This document shows positions 42,554 through 52,859 of a stretch of DNA of 64,000 nucleotides, piece by piece. Where the stretch lies: positions 124,001 to 188,000 of the forward strand of contig QKGS01000007.1 in assembly GCA_003250355.1 (NCBI GenBank). The letters run 5' to 3'. A program made the translations under genes and the position numbers. The notes under the pieces were generated by a model. It was given only the letters and a program-made list of their open reading frames with translations. It was not told the DNA's origin and did not search any database. Positions within the stretch are counted from its first letter, which is position 1. The number at the start of each line of letters is the position of its first letter. This DNA comes from Bacteroidota bacterium (lineage in GTDB: Bacteria; Bacteroidota; Bacteroidia; Bacteroidales; SZUA-534).

Positions 42554-45253
42554 ATGAATAAATTATATGCGGTAATATTGCTTTTGTTGGTAGTATCAGC
42601 AAAAGCTCAAGATACAAAAGAGGTAAAATTATTGTTTCAGGAGGCAGAGGAACATTTGTTATATGAAGAATATGATTATGCCTTGCCAAAATTTAAGAAA
42701 CTAACAGAGTTGGGATTAGATAATTCAAATATTAATTTCAGTATAGGGATTTGTTATTTGAATATGCCGGGAATGGTTGAAAATTCTATTCCGTATCTTG
42801 AAAAAGCAAGCCAAAATGTGTCAAAAAATTATATGGAGGGTAATTATAAGGAAGATAAGGCTCCAGAGGAGGCTTATTTTTATTTGGCAAAAGCTTATCG
42901 TTTAACTAGAAATTATGATAAGTCGATTGATGTGTATAAAAAATACAGGGCAGAACTTTCTCCAACCGATGTATATTATCTTGATTTCTGCGATTTGCAG
43001 GTTAGAACTTGTGAACAAGCTAAAAAGCTTGAAGCAAAGCCAATTGTTTTTACTCAGAAAGAAGCTGATTTTTCAATTGCGGAAGAGTGTTATAATCCGG
43101 CAATGTCAGGTGATGGTAATTCGGTTGTGTTTACTTCAATGCAACAGGTTAAAGATGATTATACCGGGGAGAAGCTTTGGTTTGAAATAATAAACTATTC
43201 AACAAAAACAGCAGTAGGGTGGTCTGAGCCTAAAGATTTGTCGATTCAATTAGCATCTGATGGTTACTATTCAACAACTTTTTTGAATTATACAGGTGAT
43301 TATATGTTATGCTATAGAGATGATTATGGTAATGGCAATATATATTTTTCGGTTTTGGAAGGTAAACAATGGTCGAAATTGGAAAAATTACCCAAGCAGA
43401 TTAGCTCTCGTGGAAATGAAACCCATGCAAGCTTGACAAGAGATGGTAATACAATGTATTTTACCAGTGACAGAGAAGGAGGAATAGGAGGGAAGGATAT
43501 ATACAGAGTTAGCAAAGACGGTAGTGGAAAATGGGGAAAACCGGAGAATTTAGGAGAAGGTATAAATACTCAGTTTGAGGAAGAAACACCATTTATTAAT
43601 GCTGATGGAACAATATTATATTTTGCCTCGGAGGCTCATACAAGTATGGGGGGGTATGATATTTTTAAGTCGACATTGAACTCTGATGGAACATGGTCTC
43701 AGCCACAAAATTTGGGGTATCCTGTAAACACAGGTAGAGATGATTTGTTTTATTATCCGTTAGAAGATGGCAGTGCCTTGATGAGTGGAGTTTCTGATGA
43801 GGGGAAGTGGCGAATTTATCATATTGAATATCCTAGATATTTACCTCAGCCTGACACTGAACCGGTTGAGGAAGAGGTTCAGGTAACAGAACCAGAGCCG
43901 ATTATTGTTGATGTGAAAAATAATTTGCAGGAGATAGAACCTGTGGTTGAATCTGTTTCACAACCTGAACCAGAGTCGGTAGTTGAATCAGTTCCTGTAA
44001 TAGAAACTGAACCTGTAATTGAAGTGCCTAAGGTTATACTTCCAAGTGAGTATGAATTGCATGGGACTTTATCGTTGCAAGATAACAGTATGTTAAATAC
44101 ATCATTCTATATTCATGTGGCAAAAAGTGATGGTGAAGTTATTGCTTCTTTAAGTCCGTCAGTTTCAACCGGAGAATTTAAAACTGTGCTAAAGCCGGGA
44201 ACATATAAGCTTACAGCTTATGGAACAGGTTATGAAGCAGCTTCGAAAAATGTTGTAATAGATCCAAATCAGCAGAATCCGGAAGTTGTTGCCTTCTTGA
44301 GTATGAGGCCAATTCAGGTTAGTAATGGTGAGTATTATACAATTAAAAATGTATTTTTTGAGTATAATAGTGTAGTTTTGAATCGTGATGCACAAGAAGA
44401 ACTGGAGCGATTGGCTGTTCTAATGAAGAAGAATCCATCATTGTATATTGAGGTCTCAGGACATACCGATAGCCATGGGTCGGAAGATTATAATCTTCGA
44501 TTATCTGCAAAACGTTCACGAGCGGTAATAGATTATCTTCAGGGACGTGGTATAGAGACAAGTCGTTTTGTTGCAAAAAGTATGGGAACAGAGTATTATA
44601 TTGCAATAAATGAAAACCCCGATGGTTCTGATAATCCGGAAGGAAGAAGGTTAAATAGAAGAGCTGAGATGAAAATAATAAAATCGAACTCTGATAAAAT
44701 AACTGTTGAAAATATCTTTGTTCCTGATGAGTTGAGGTATAAAGACCAACTTACTTATACAATATTATTAATGGAAACAGATAAGCCGCTACCATCAACA
44801 TACTTTAGTAAATCGGGAGAGAATATTAATAATGTGTGGATGTTTCAAACAGCATCGGGGTATTTATATACAGTGGGGCAGTTTAAAGAACAGGCTGAAG
44901 CATTGCCGATTATGAATATGGTTGTAGATGCAGGTTTTCCGAAAGCAAGGGTGATAAGCAGTATAGAATACCATGAATTGGTGCAAAAGAGTAGCAATTT
45001 TTACAAGTCGAAAATGAATGAAAGTGACAAAACGGTATATACTATTCAACTGGCAGCATTGGGAACAAAAGCTCCTGCGGGGCGATTTAAAAATATTGGC
45101 GATGTTGATGAGGTGAAGGGTGAGGATGGTTATTACCGATATATTTGGGGTGAATACATAGGAAAAACTTCGGCACGTCAGGCATTAGATGAAGTAGTTG
45201 CAAAGGGGTATACCGATGCGTTTATTGTTTCTATTGAGAAGTTCAGAAATTAA
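42554..45253 (+). CDS. TPR/PD40/OmpA-domain outer membrane protein (PorE-like)
   Basis: 899 residues. Signal peptide, TPR units (~20-140), PD40 propeller blades (~160-410), a Pro/Glu-rich linker (~430-490), a carboxypeptidase-regulatory-like domain, an OmpA peptidoglycan-binding domain (~600-715; EVSGHTDSHGSEDYNLRLSA then RLNRRAEMKI) and a SPOR-like C-terminal region (~740-899). OmpA anchors it to peptidoglycan. The order TPR-PD40-regulatory-OmpA matches T9SS PorE, but the extra C-terminal part and the length (PorE is shorter) leave other envelope roles open. It is 41 bases after its paralogue. Confidence 0.82.
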   Translation: MNKLYAVILLLLVVSAKAQDTKEVKLLFQEAEEHLLYEEYDYALPKFKKLTELGLDNSNINFSIGICYLNMPGMVENSIPYLEKASQNVSKNYMEGNYKEDKAPEEAYFYLAKAYRLTRNYDKSIDVYKKYRAELSPTDVYYLDFCDLQVRTCEQAKKLEAKPIVFTQKEADFSIAEECYNPAMSGDGNSVVFTSMQQVKDDYTGEKLWFEIINYSTKTAVGWSEPKDLSIQLASDGYYSTTFLNYTGDYMLCYRDDYGNGNIYFSVLEGKQWSKLEKLPKQISSRGNETHASLTRDGNTMYFTSDREGGIGGKDIYRVSKDGSGKWGKPENLGEGINTQFEEETPFINADGTILYFASEAHTSMGGYDIFKSTLNSDGTWSQPQNLGYPVNTGRDDLFYYPLEDGSALMSGVSDEGKWRIYHIEYPRYLPQPDTEPVEEEVQVTEPEPIIVDVKNNLQEIEPVVESVSQPEPESVVESVPVIETEPVIEVPKVILPSEYELHGTLSLQDNSMLNTSFYIHVAKSDGEVIASLSPSVSTGEFKTVLKPGTYKLTAYGTGYEAASKNVVIDPNQQNPEVVAFLSMRPIQVSNGEYYTIKNVFFEYNSVVLNRDAQEELERLAVLMKKNPSLYIEVSGHTDSHGSEDYNLRLSAKRSRAVIDYLQGRGIETSRFVAKSMGTEYYIAINENPDGSDNPEGRRLNRRAEMKIIKSNSDKITVENIFVPDELRYKDQLTYTILLMETDKPLPSTYFSKSGENINNVWMFQTASGYLYTVGQFKEQAEALPIMNMVVDAGFPKARVISSIEYHELVQKSSNFYKSKMNESDKTVYTIQLAALGTKAPAGRFKNIGDVDEVKGEDGYYRYIWGEYIGKTSARQALDEVVAKGYTDAFIVSIEKFRN

Positions 45254-45254
45254 T

Positions 45255-45806
45255 ATGTTGCAGCCTGATTTTTTGCAAAATGAGAACTTATTATTGCGAA
45301 GCCTAGAGCCGGAAGATCTCGATTTTTTATATAGAATAGAAAATGATACTATTATGTGGAGCTTGAGTAATACTCTTACTCCATATAGTAAATTTATACT
45401 AAAACAGTATATTGAAAATTCGCATCGTGATATTTTTGAAGCACGTCAACAGCGATTTATAATAACTGTTCAAAAGACAATGAAGCAGATTGGAGCAATT
45501 GATTTATTCGATTTTGATCCGTATAATAAGCGTGCAGGTGTTGGTATTGTTGTAGAACGTTCTGAGCATGGAAAGGGTTATGCATTACAAGCATTGGAAT
45601 TGCTTAAGCGTTACTGTTTTGTTTATTTAAAACTACACCAGTTATATTGTAATATTTCGGAGAGTAATGATAGAAGTTTAAGCCTATTTGAAAAATGTGG
45701 CTTTGAAAAAGTTGCGTTGAAAAAAGAGTGGAATAATACCATTTATGGTTGGGAAAATGAATATATGTTGCAGTGTATTAATAATAATAGCCCGAATTAT
45801 ATATGA
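45255..45806 (+). CDS. GNAT N-acetyltransferase (RimJ/RimL type)
   Basis: 183 residues from ATG 45255; the open frame before this overlaps the previous gene. LLLRSLEPEDLDFLYRIEND is split to LLRSLEPEDLDFLYRIE as the family start, VGIVVERSEHGKGYALQA is the acetyl-CoA loop (motif A) and CNISESNDRSLSLFEKCGFE is motif B. Acetylates an amine on a small molecule or a protein N-terminus; the substrate is unknown. Confidence 0.88.
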   Translation: MLQPDFLQNENLLLRSLEPEDLDFLYRIENDTIMWSLSNTLTPYSKFILKQYIENSHRDIFEARQQRFIITVQKTMKQIGAIDLFDFDPYNKRAGVGIVVERSEHGKGYALQALELLKRYCFVYLKLHQLYCNISESNDRSLSLFEKCGFEKVALKKEWNNTIYGWENEYMLQCINNNSPNYI

Positions 45807-45812
45807 TATATT

Positions 45813-47045
45813 TTAGTTCTTATTTGGAAAGAACAAACTACCTACAAACCCATAAAAACCGAATAGAATAACCAATACTATTTCTGTAAAATTCTTCTTA
45901 AAACTTTGTTTTTTATGTAATAGTATACTTATGTATAGTATTGTAAAAATGAAGTTAGTTAAGATGATTAAAATGTTTTTTGAGAAAGTAATCTTGAAGT
46001 TTTTATATGAACTTGATGCATTTTTTGTAATTATTTCAAAAGGAAATAATACGCTAAATATTTTACCAAATTGAGCCTCTTCTTTTGATACAAGTATTTC
46101 ATTATGAAATGCAATAGTATTATATAAATCATCAATAATCCAAACTTTTAGTTCTTTATTACTAATAGTAGTAATATTTTTAAAGAAAATATTTTCACTA
46201 ATTCTCAGTTCATCTTTTTCTTGTTCAAAATCTGTTATGGGAAGCTTAATTAGGCTGTAAATATCTTGAATAAGTACATATACATTATTGTTAGAATCAA
46301 ATATAATGGCATAAAATTCTCGTGTTTTGAAGTCAATACATTCAATGTGTGTGATTTTCATGTTATCAGGTGTTTGAATATATTCGAAATAAGGTTGACC
46401 TTTTGTCATTTTAAGATGAAACAGTTTGTTGGTATTGTCTACAATAAAATAACCTTCGTCGATTGATTTTCTTGTGGTAGGAATACCTGCAATAATTTTA
46501 GCAGGAAAAGAGAATCCTTTATTTATAAATACCTGATTGAAAAGCTTACTTTTTTCTAAGTTAATATCGTTAGTTGACGCTGTAATAAATTCAATACTAT
46601 TGTTTATTCTGAAAAAATCGGGTGGGAGTTCCAGATTAACCCTATCGCTTTCCGATTCAAACAGCGGATATAATCCAATGTTATGAACAAACATATTTTT
46701 AGGGGTGTATTTATATCTGTTTGTATTGAAATGTATAGCATGAACATCGGTGTGTACTCCCATAATAGAATCGGGCATATTCCCATTTCGTATTAGTTGG
46801 TTAGTATAAATAAGCGGCAATAGTTGCTCATATTTATTTTTAGTAAGAGTATCACCATTAGAATTTGTTCTTACTGGTATTTCGTTATTAAATCTGATAA
46901 ACAGAAATTCATTGGAAACACTACTGTATTCTATTACAGGAATTCGGATATGCTTTTCAAATATTAACCAATACAATGCCGGCATTGTATATGCCAGACA
47001 AATAATAGTGAATAATATAAGTATATATCGGCTAGTGTTGTACAT
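45813..47045 (-). CDS. Membrane-anchored protein with large extracytoplasmic domain (possible DUF4857)
   Basis: 410 residues: an N-terminal transmembrane helix (~7-27), a ~310-residue extracytoplasmic domain of mostly beta strands, then two more helices near the C-terminus (~350-370 and ~385-402). No motif is recognised. It is the last gene of a four-gene minus-strand operon with an ABC ATPase, ABC permease and membrane ferredoxin, the relative place occupied by NosD-like or accessory proteins in Nos-type systems. I recall DUF4857 as a possible family name, but I cannot confirm it. Confidence 0.65.
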   Translation of the reverse strand: MYNTSRYILILFTIICLAYTMPALYWLIFEKHIRIPVIEYSSVSNEFLFIRFNNEIPVRTNSNGDTLTKNKYEQLLPLIYTNQLIRNGNMPDSIMGVHTDVHAIHFNTNRYKYTPKNMFVHNIGLYPLFESESDRVNLELPPDFFRINNSIEFITASTNDINLEKSKLFNQVFINKGFSFPAKIIAGIPTTRKSIDEGYFIVDNTNKLFHLKMTKGQPYFEYIQTPDNMKITHIECIDFKTREFYAIIFDSNNNVYVLIQDIYSLIKLPITDFEQEKDELRISENIFFKNITTISNKELKVWIIDDLYNTIAFHNEILVSKEEAQFGKIFSVLFPFEIITKNASSSYKNFKITFSKNILIILTNFIFTILYISILLHKKQSFKKNFTEIVLVILFGFYGFVGSLFFPNKN

Positions 47046-47713
47046 TAAATATCTCCTTTTCTAAATCGTGTAATTGGATATATTATAGTGAGTATTGATA
47101 TAATAGGTATGAATGATATTTTAAGAATATAGAAATTATGAATGCCAAGAGAGTTGTTATTGTAGAATAGTGAGAAAAGAATAGCGGATATGCAGATAAA
47201 CAATATTCTGTATCTCCAGTTGTTTTCAAGTATTATAATTGACGATAAGTAGTATGTTGTATATGAACTTAAAAACCATAAAGATAAATTTTCAATAGCA
47301 GCAAAAGTAATATTTACAGGAAGTAGAGCATTGTTTGTGATTATAAATAACACATAAAAAAGAGAAAATAAGAAGGATAAAGCGATAGTACCCCAAAGAT
47401 GCATAGTCATAAGGAGTTTGTTTTCATTTGCCGGAAGGTGTAAGGTTAGTTTTATTTTTTTGTTTATAATTTCAGGCATATACTGCGATATAGCTAATAC
47501 AATACCAATAAAGGCTGGAATGTATTTTAGATCATTAAAATAAATAAATCTGAAATATAGTAGACTAAACCAATATTGTTCTACTCCATTTTTTGAAATA
47601 GAATGTTTTATACTCAAATGTAAATATATACAAGAGGCAATAATAATAAATGCACAGCATATTATTGTATATCGAGTTTTTAGCCATTCTTTATAAAATA
47701 GAGATTTTATCAT
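47045..47713 (-). CDS. ABC-2 type transporter permease
   Basis: 222 residues with six predicted transmembrane helices, beginning KEWLKTRYTIICCAFIII and including LLMTMHLWGTIALSFLFSLF. Small size and lack of large loops fit ABC-2 permeases (NosY/CcmB-like exporters). The gene overlaps the following membrane-protein gene by one base and lies four bases after the ATPase gene, so they encode one transporter. Confidence 0.8.
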   Translation of the reverse strand: MIKSLFYKEWLKTRYTIICCAFIIIASCIYLHLSIKHSISKNGVEQYWFSLLYFRFIYFNDLKYIPAFIGIVLAISQYMPEIINKKIKLTLHLPANENKLLMTMHLWGTIALSFLFSLFYVLFIITNNALLPVNITFAAIENLSLWFLSSYTTYYLSSIIILENNWRYRILFICISAILFSLFYNNNSLGIHNFYILKISFIPIISILTIIYPITRFRKGDI

Positions 47714-47717
47714 GTTT

Positions 47718-48602
47718 TTAATACTTTCCGGTTAATCCAATAAAAATATCTTCAAGATTGAGTTGTTTTTCAGAAATAGAGTTAAAAATAAAATTGTTAT
47801 TATTCAAAATAGATTCTATTTCTTGTTTGTTGCAGAATGAATAGCATTCAATACTTTGGTGTTTCACTTCAGCATTTATCAACAGATTAGAGTGTGGCAA
47901 AGTAAAATTGTTATTTGGAGTATTAATGGTGAATTGTTTAAAGCTATTTGTAAGGTTATTAATACTTTGATGAGTTATTACTTTATTATAATCAATAATA
48001 ATAACATCATCAATAAGCTTTTCCATATCCTGAATAATGTGCGAAGTAGTAAAAATTGTCTTATTTTTTGTTTTTGCATAATCGCGCAGATATTCAACAA
48101 ACAGCCTGCGATATCCAGGGTCGAGTCCCATCGAAAAGTCGTCGAGTATTAGTAAATCGGGGTCTTGAGCTAAAATAAGACCAAGGGCTATTTGTGAACG
48201 TTGTCCGTACGACATTGTTGATATTTTCTGCTTTGGAGCAACATTTAATTTTGACATTAGTTCCCAATATGGTTCTTTTTCCCAGTTGGGGTAGAAACGA
48301 GAATAGAATTTTTCAATCTGTTTTATTGTCATAAAAGAGTATTGAATATGTCCTTCAATAAGGAATCCTATTTTAGCTTTTGTTTTCGGAGATAGTTGTT
48401 GTGTGTTTTCACCATATATTAAGCATTTGCCGGAAGTAGGTTTCAGAAAACCATTCATAATGTTAATAGTAGTAGATTTACCGGTGCCATTTTTACCCAA
48501 AAGCCCTAATATTTTACCTTTTTCAACATTAAAATTCATATTGCTGAAAATAGTTTTATTATTATACTTATGTGTAAGGTTTATGCATTCTATTATATTC
48601 AT
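47718..48602 (-). CDS. ABC transporter ATP-binding protein (NosF-like)
   Basis: 294 residues. Walker A LLGKNGTGKSTTINIM, signature STMSYGQRSQIALGLIL, Walker B PDLLILDDFSMGLDP and the switch histidine in TTSHIIQDMEKL are all present. The C-terminal ~80 residues are a regulatory tail. Together with the downstream permease it would form an exporter or mechanotransmission complex. It is two bases after the ferredoxin-like membrane protein gene. Confidence 0.93.
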   Translation of the reverse strand: MNIIECINLTHKYNNKTIFSNMNFNVEKGKILGLLGKNGTGKSTTINIMNGFLKPTSGKCLIYGENTQQLSPKTKAKIGFLIEGHIQYSFMTIKQIEKFYSRFYPNWEKEPYWELMSKLNVAPKQKISTMSYGQRSQIALGLILAQDPDLLILDDFSMGLDPGYRRLFVEYLRDYAKTKNKTIFTTSHIIQDMEKLIDDVIIIDYNKVITHQSINNLTNSFKQFTINTPNNNFTLPHSNLLINAEVKHQSIECYSFCNKQEIESILNNNNFIFNSISEKQLNLEDIFIGLTGKY

Positions 48603-48604
48603 AA

Positions 48605-50530
48605 TTAATACTTTATGTAATTAGTATGAATATATTCTTCAACATTGCCTTTGGTTGCGAAAACGAAAGGATTTTGAATTTTTTTTACTACTCCATTGCT
48701 ATAAGTGATTGTGAGATTGTCGGCGTTAATAATTTTAAATATTTCTGTAGGGTTAATTGCAGTATCGATATATGTTATGTTTGCATAAAGGTATCCTAAA
48801 GAATCAATTGTTGTTCTAAATTCTATTATGTTTTTGTTTTGTGAAATATGACTAATGAACCAATTGGTATTGCTTGCATTTGAATTATTGGGCATGGGTG
48901 TAATGTAGTACTTTAAAACATTATGAGTGTATTTTGAGAAATTATTAAAAGTTTGATGGTGCAAAAGATTTATTTTTGAAAAATAATCAGTTTGGCTAAT
49001 CATAACAGGTTCCTCATTATAAGAAACAACTCTTATATTTGACTTCTCGTATTGAGGTAAATTATTATTTGTTTCGATAAGCTTAATTATATATTCAATG
49101 TTAAAAATATGCTGAGAATATATATTTAAAATAACCGGGCAACCATATTCCGATATAAACCCGCAAATATTGTCATTGCTTTCAAGAATAAGCTTTAAGT
49201 TGTAGTTATCTTTTGTGTCAAATAGCCCTTCAACCCCCATGCTGTATTCGTAAATTGTGTTTATTGAATCATTTAGCTGTTTTAACGATTCTGCTATAGG
49301 GGTGAAAATTCCCTTTTTTATTTGATCGGAGCTTATAATATCAGGGTTGTATGTTATTTTAACTTTTCGCTCTTTTACAAATGTTGCAACGCCATAAATA
49401 CCATTCTGCTTTTTCATTTTAGCCGAAAAAGCTTTGGAGCTGCCATAGCATTTTATATTATCAAGACCATTAATTATTAGAACTTGGCTGTTGCTCATTT
49501 CTGTTTTTGTACCCCATTTCTCATTAATCGTAGGAATATCCCATTTATTTGCAAAAATAAATCCGGCAATAGTAAGCACTACTGTAAGTATTGCCGGTAG
49601 CCATTTATAATTTATTACAGATAGTCTTAATGCTTTTTGCTCCGGACACGAATAAAGGCAGTCGCCACAAAGGTTGCAGTCAATATGGTTTACTTTTTTA
49701 AATGATGTAATACTTATGTTTTGATGACATATTTTATTGCAAATATTACAGCTTGTGCAATTTGCATGATTCCGAATAATTTTAAAAGGAGAAAGATTAA
49801 ATCGCGTTGTAAAAAACAATTCTATTACAGCACCGATTGCGCATATAGTAATAAGTACATAAGTATATTTTATATATACCCCTTTATAATACAAAAAAAA
49901 GAAAACTGCTCCTATGGGGATAAATATCCAGTAGTGTTTTAGAATATTTGACAGAGCCGATAAGGGGCATAGATATTTACACCAGTATAGTTTTGAGAAT
50001 ATAGATGAGACTACAAAAAATATTGAAACTAAAGAAAATATAATTACTACCTCATAGCTGAACCCTGATGCTAAAGCATAGAAAGGGTCATATTTTTTAC
50101 AAAAAAGTTCGCTTGATTTAAGAGTAAAGAAAAATGTTATAAAGAGTAATAAGTACTTTAATAATCTTAAACCAGAATCGGCTTTTTGTGGAATGTTAAT
50201 GTTGAAATTAAAGTGTTTCCCGATTTTCGATAAAAGCTCACTAATAGAACCTATGGGACATATAAAGCTACAAAATAGTTTACCTAAAAGAATAACACAA
50301 ATAATTAATATTACTCCCATAAATATTTGAGTACCTGTCATAGAACAGGCCAGTGTGTTATTCAACAAATAGCTTGAAAGTGACTGTATTCCTCCAAAAG
50401 GGCAGTAGGCTTCAAAATCGACATTGGTATTAATAGCGAAAAATGATGCAATTAGAAGATAGCACAGATATAAAATAATAGAATATTGTAATAACCGGCG
50501 TAGAATATTTTTGTTATGTCTATTTTGCAT
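48605..50530 (-). CDS. Membrane-bound 4Fe-4S protein (NapH/NosR-like) with HMA-like domain
   Basis: 641 residues, first gene of the operon. Four to six transmembrane helices (~15-300) contain the CP motifs SFICPIGSISE and KYLCPLSALS that are typical of NapH/NosR/CcoG membrane proteins. Two 4Fe-4S cysteine sets follow (CTSCNICNKICHQ and CNLCGDCLYSCPE), then a helix and a soluble ~300-residue part with an HMA-like fold (VLIINGLDNIKCYGSSKAF..VTYNPDIISSDQI) that retains only one cysteine. It probably transfers electrons between quinones or redox partners and the periplasm, possibly for metal handling. Confidence 0.85.
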   Translation of the reverse strand: MQNRHNKNILRRLLQYSIILYLCYLLIASFFAINTNVDFEAYCPFGGIQSLSSYLLNNTLACSMTGTQIFMGVILIICVILLGKLFCSFICPIGSISELLSKIGKHFNFNINIPQKADSGLRLLKYLLLFITFFFTLKSSELFCKKYDPFYALASGFSYEVVIIFSLVSIFFVVSSIFSKLYWCKYLCPLSALSNILKHYWIFIPIGAVFFFLYYKGVYIKYTYVLITICAIGAVIELFFTTRFNLSPFKIIRNHANCTSCNICNKICHQNISITSFKKVNHIDCNLCGDCLYSCPEQKALRLSVINYKWLPAILTVVLTIAGFIFANKWDIPTINEKWGTKTEMSNSQVLIINGLDNIKCYGSSKAFSAKMKKQNGIYGVATFVKERKVKITYNPDIISSDQIKKGIFTPIAESLKQLNDSINTIYEYSMGVEGLFDTKDNYNLKLILESNDNICGFISEYGCPVILNIYSQHIFNIEYIIKLIETNNNLPQYEKSNIRVVSYNEEPVMISQTDYFSKINLLHHQTFNNFSKYTHNVLKYYITPMPNNSNASNTNWFISHISQNKNIIEFRTTIDSLGYLYANITYIDTAINPTEIFKIINADNLTITYSNGVVKKIQNPFVFATKGNVEEYIHTNYIKY

Positions 50531-50580
50531 TCCGGTAATACTATTTAATGTATTATATTAATATCTGTAACTATGAAACT

Positions 50581-52455
50581 CTATTCATCATCGGCAGAGT
50601 CGAGCATTTTAAGTTTTTCTTTATATGTTTCCATTCGTTCTTTTGCTTGCTCAATTTTTCGGTTAATATTCTCAATCATTTTATTTGATTTATTTGAAGA
50701 AGAAAAGAAACCGATATTGTTTTCATAAAGAGAAATCTCATTTTCGAGTTCCTTTATTTTAATTATTATTTTATTTCGTTCGGCGTATAATTTGCCCTTT
50801 GAATTTGTGTTTGACCAAGTTTCTACTTTAGTTTTAAAGTTAAGCTGGTCTCTTTCTTTGTTTTCAATTTTTAGCTTTTCAAATTGCTCATTTATAGCAT
50901 CTCTGAAGTCTTTATGAATTATTTCTTTTTGTTTTAAAGGGACAAAACCTATTTCAGACCACTCTTTTTGTAAAGCCATTAATTGGTTTAATGTTTCTTT
51001 GTCATTATCTGATTTTTCGAGTTGTTTAACTTTTTCAATAAGGGCAATTTTAAGTTTCAAATTCTCTTCTTGCTTCGTATCAAGAGTACCAAAATGTTCT
51101 GCTTTTGCGTCAAAGAAATAGTCGCAAGCAGCTCTGAAGCGTTTCCAAAGGCTTTCTGATTGTTTGCGAGGTATTGGACCAACTTCTTTCCACTGTTTTT
51201 GCAGAGCTATAAGGTCATCGGTTGTTTTTTTCCAGTCGGTACTTTCTTTTAATGCTTCTGCCTGAACAATTATATCAAGCTTCTGTTGCATATTATTCTT
51301 TTGCAACGACTTAGCATCTTTGTAGAAATCACGTTTCTTATCGAAAAAAGCATCGCAAGCATCTTTGAATCTTTGATAAATTCTATTATTGTCCTTTTTG
51401 GGGGCAAAACCAATAGCTCTCCATGTTTTTTGTATTTCTATTAATTCGTTGCCCTTTTGTTCCCAGTCTTTTGGTGTTGAACAATTACTTTTAACCAATT
51501 CTTCAACTTTTTCGCATAGCGCAGTTTTTTGCTCAAGGTTTTTTACCTGCTGTCCTTTTAAGTTGTCGAAATATTCTTGATGATTTTTGTTAATTTTTGA
51601 AGTGGCAGCTTTGAAACGTTCCCATATTTCATCTTTTTGATCGCGTGGGACCGGACCGGCTTCTCTCCATTTATCATGATATGTTTGGAGAGTTTTAAAA
51701 GCTTTGGTTACTGATTCTTCTAATAACAAAGCTTCCGCTTTTTCGCAAAGGTCAATTTTTTCTTCAAGATTCTTTTTTAAGTCAAGGTCTCGTAATTCTT
51801 TATTTATTTTTATAAAGTCATAAAACTTTTCAACAGCATGGTGGTACGATTCCCAAAGACTTTTCATCTCACTCTGAGGAACTAGTCCCGATTCTCTCCA
51901 TCTGGTTTGAAGATCTCTGAATTCCTGAAATGTTTTATTAATTGACTCTTCCTTATTTATAAGCTCATTTATTTCATCTATAATAAGGTATTTTGCTTTC
52001 AGATTTATGGTCTTTTCTTCTTCTTGTTTCTTTAGAAGTTCAGTTTTTTTATTTCTGTATTGATTGTAAACCTCCTTAAATGCTTCTTCGGTATCATCAT
52101 TTGGAGCAGAGAATTCTTCTTCTAAACCACCTGATTCTATAAACGCTTTTAAATTTTCATCTTTCTCAGATGTAAGCTTTTTGTAAAAAACAACTTTTAT
52201 TTCTTCAACATTATCCTTAATAGTTTCAATGTCCTGACTATTTATTAAACTGTTCAATTCGGAAAGCAGTTCAATTTTTGACAATATGTTATAATCAATA
52301 GTTGTTTCATTAATTTTTAAATTAATATCACTGTTTAAACTTTGATTACTTTCGTCATTTGTAGTTTTAATTTCTGTGTTCATAGTAGTGTCAGAATCAG
52401 AAGCACCATTAATTGGTAAATTAGAATCGTTGATGTTTGTGTTGTTTCCCATCAT
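50581..52455 (-). CDS. DUF349 repeat protein
   Basis: 624 residues, highly charged and helical. Five DUF349 units are visible, each with a W+-x-GxxP motif: RWRESGLVPQSE, KWREAGPVPRDQ, TWRAIGFAPKKD, QWKEVGPIPRKQ, EWSEIGFVPLKQ, followed by W/F-RF-type helices. The first ~90 residues and the final ~40 are coiled or low complexity. Function of the family is not established in Bacteroidota; it is a cytosolic, probably nucleic-acid or cell-envelope associated helical protein. Confidence 0.85.
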   Translation of the reverse strand: MMGNNTNINDSNLPINGASDSDTTMNTEIKTTNDESNQSLNSDINLKINETTIDYNILSKIELLSELNSLINSQDIETIKDNVEEIKVVFYKKLTSEKDENLKAFIESGGLEEEFSAPNDDTEEAFKEVYNQYRNKKTELLKKQEEEKTINLKAKYLIIDEINELINKEESINKTFQEFRDLQTRWRESGLVPQSEMKSLWESYHHAVEKFYDFIKINKELRDLDLKKNLEEKIDLCEKAEALLLEESVTKAFKTLQTYHDKWREAGPVPRDQKDEIWERFKAATSKINKNHQEYFDNLKGQQVKNLEQKTALCEKVEELVKSNCSTPKDWEQKGNELIEIQKTWRAIGFAPKKDNNRIYQRFKDACDAFFDKKRDFYKDAKSLQKNNMQQKLDIIVQAEALKESTDWKKTTDDLIALQKQWKEVGPIPRKQSESLWKRFRAACDYFFDAKAEHFGTLDTKQEENLKLKIALIEKVKQLEKSDNDKETLNQLMALQKEWSEIGFVPLKQKEIIHKDFRDAINEQFEKLKIENKERDQLNFKTKVETWSNTNSKGKLYAERNKIIIKIKELENEISLYENNIGFFSSSNKSNKMIENINRKIEQAKERMETYKEKLKMLDSADDE

Positions 52456-52859
52456 TTTGAGTATTTACTTAATACATATTTGCGTTGGTTTTTATTACAA
52501 TAAACCACTACGAAAATATAATTAATATGTGAAACACACACTTAAATTGGCATAAAAATTATGTAAGTGAGTTTTTGTCGCCATCCATATTATGCTTGAA
52601 ACACCAGATGTGATATTAATCTGATTTGTATTTTGTTTTATTAATCATATGATATTTCCAATTATAATGTTGATGCTATATTTAGAATTTAATGGTTTTG
52701 TTTGTGGTGAAGTTTTAATATGCATACTTTAATTGTTTAGTATATATTATTTATTATTTAATTGATATACAATATATTTTAATGCAATTAATAGAGTTAT
52801 TGTTGAGTTAGTTTGTGGTTATTTATCCTACTTTGTTCAGTTTTTATATACGGCAATTG

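Noticed and set aside
45198-45254. Upstream start of the GNAT gene within the OmpA-domain gene
   Set aside because: The GNAT fold begins at ATG 45255, right after the previous stop; the extension is a frame shadow.
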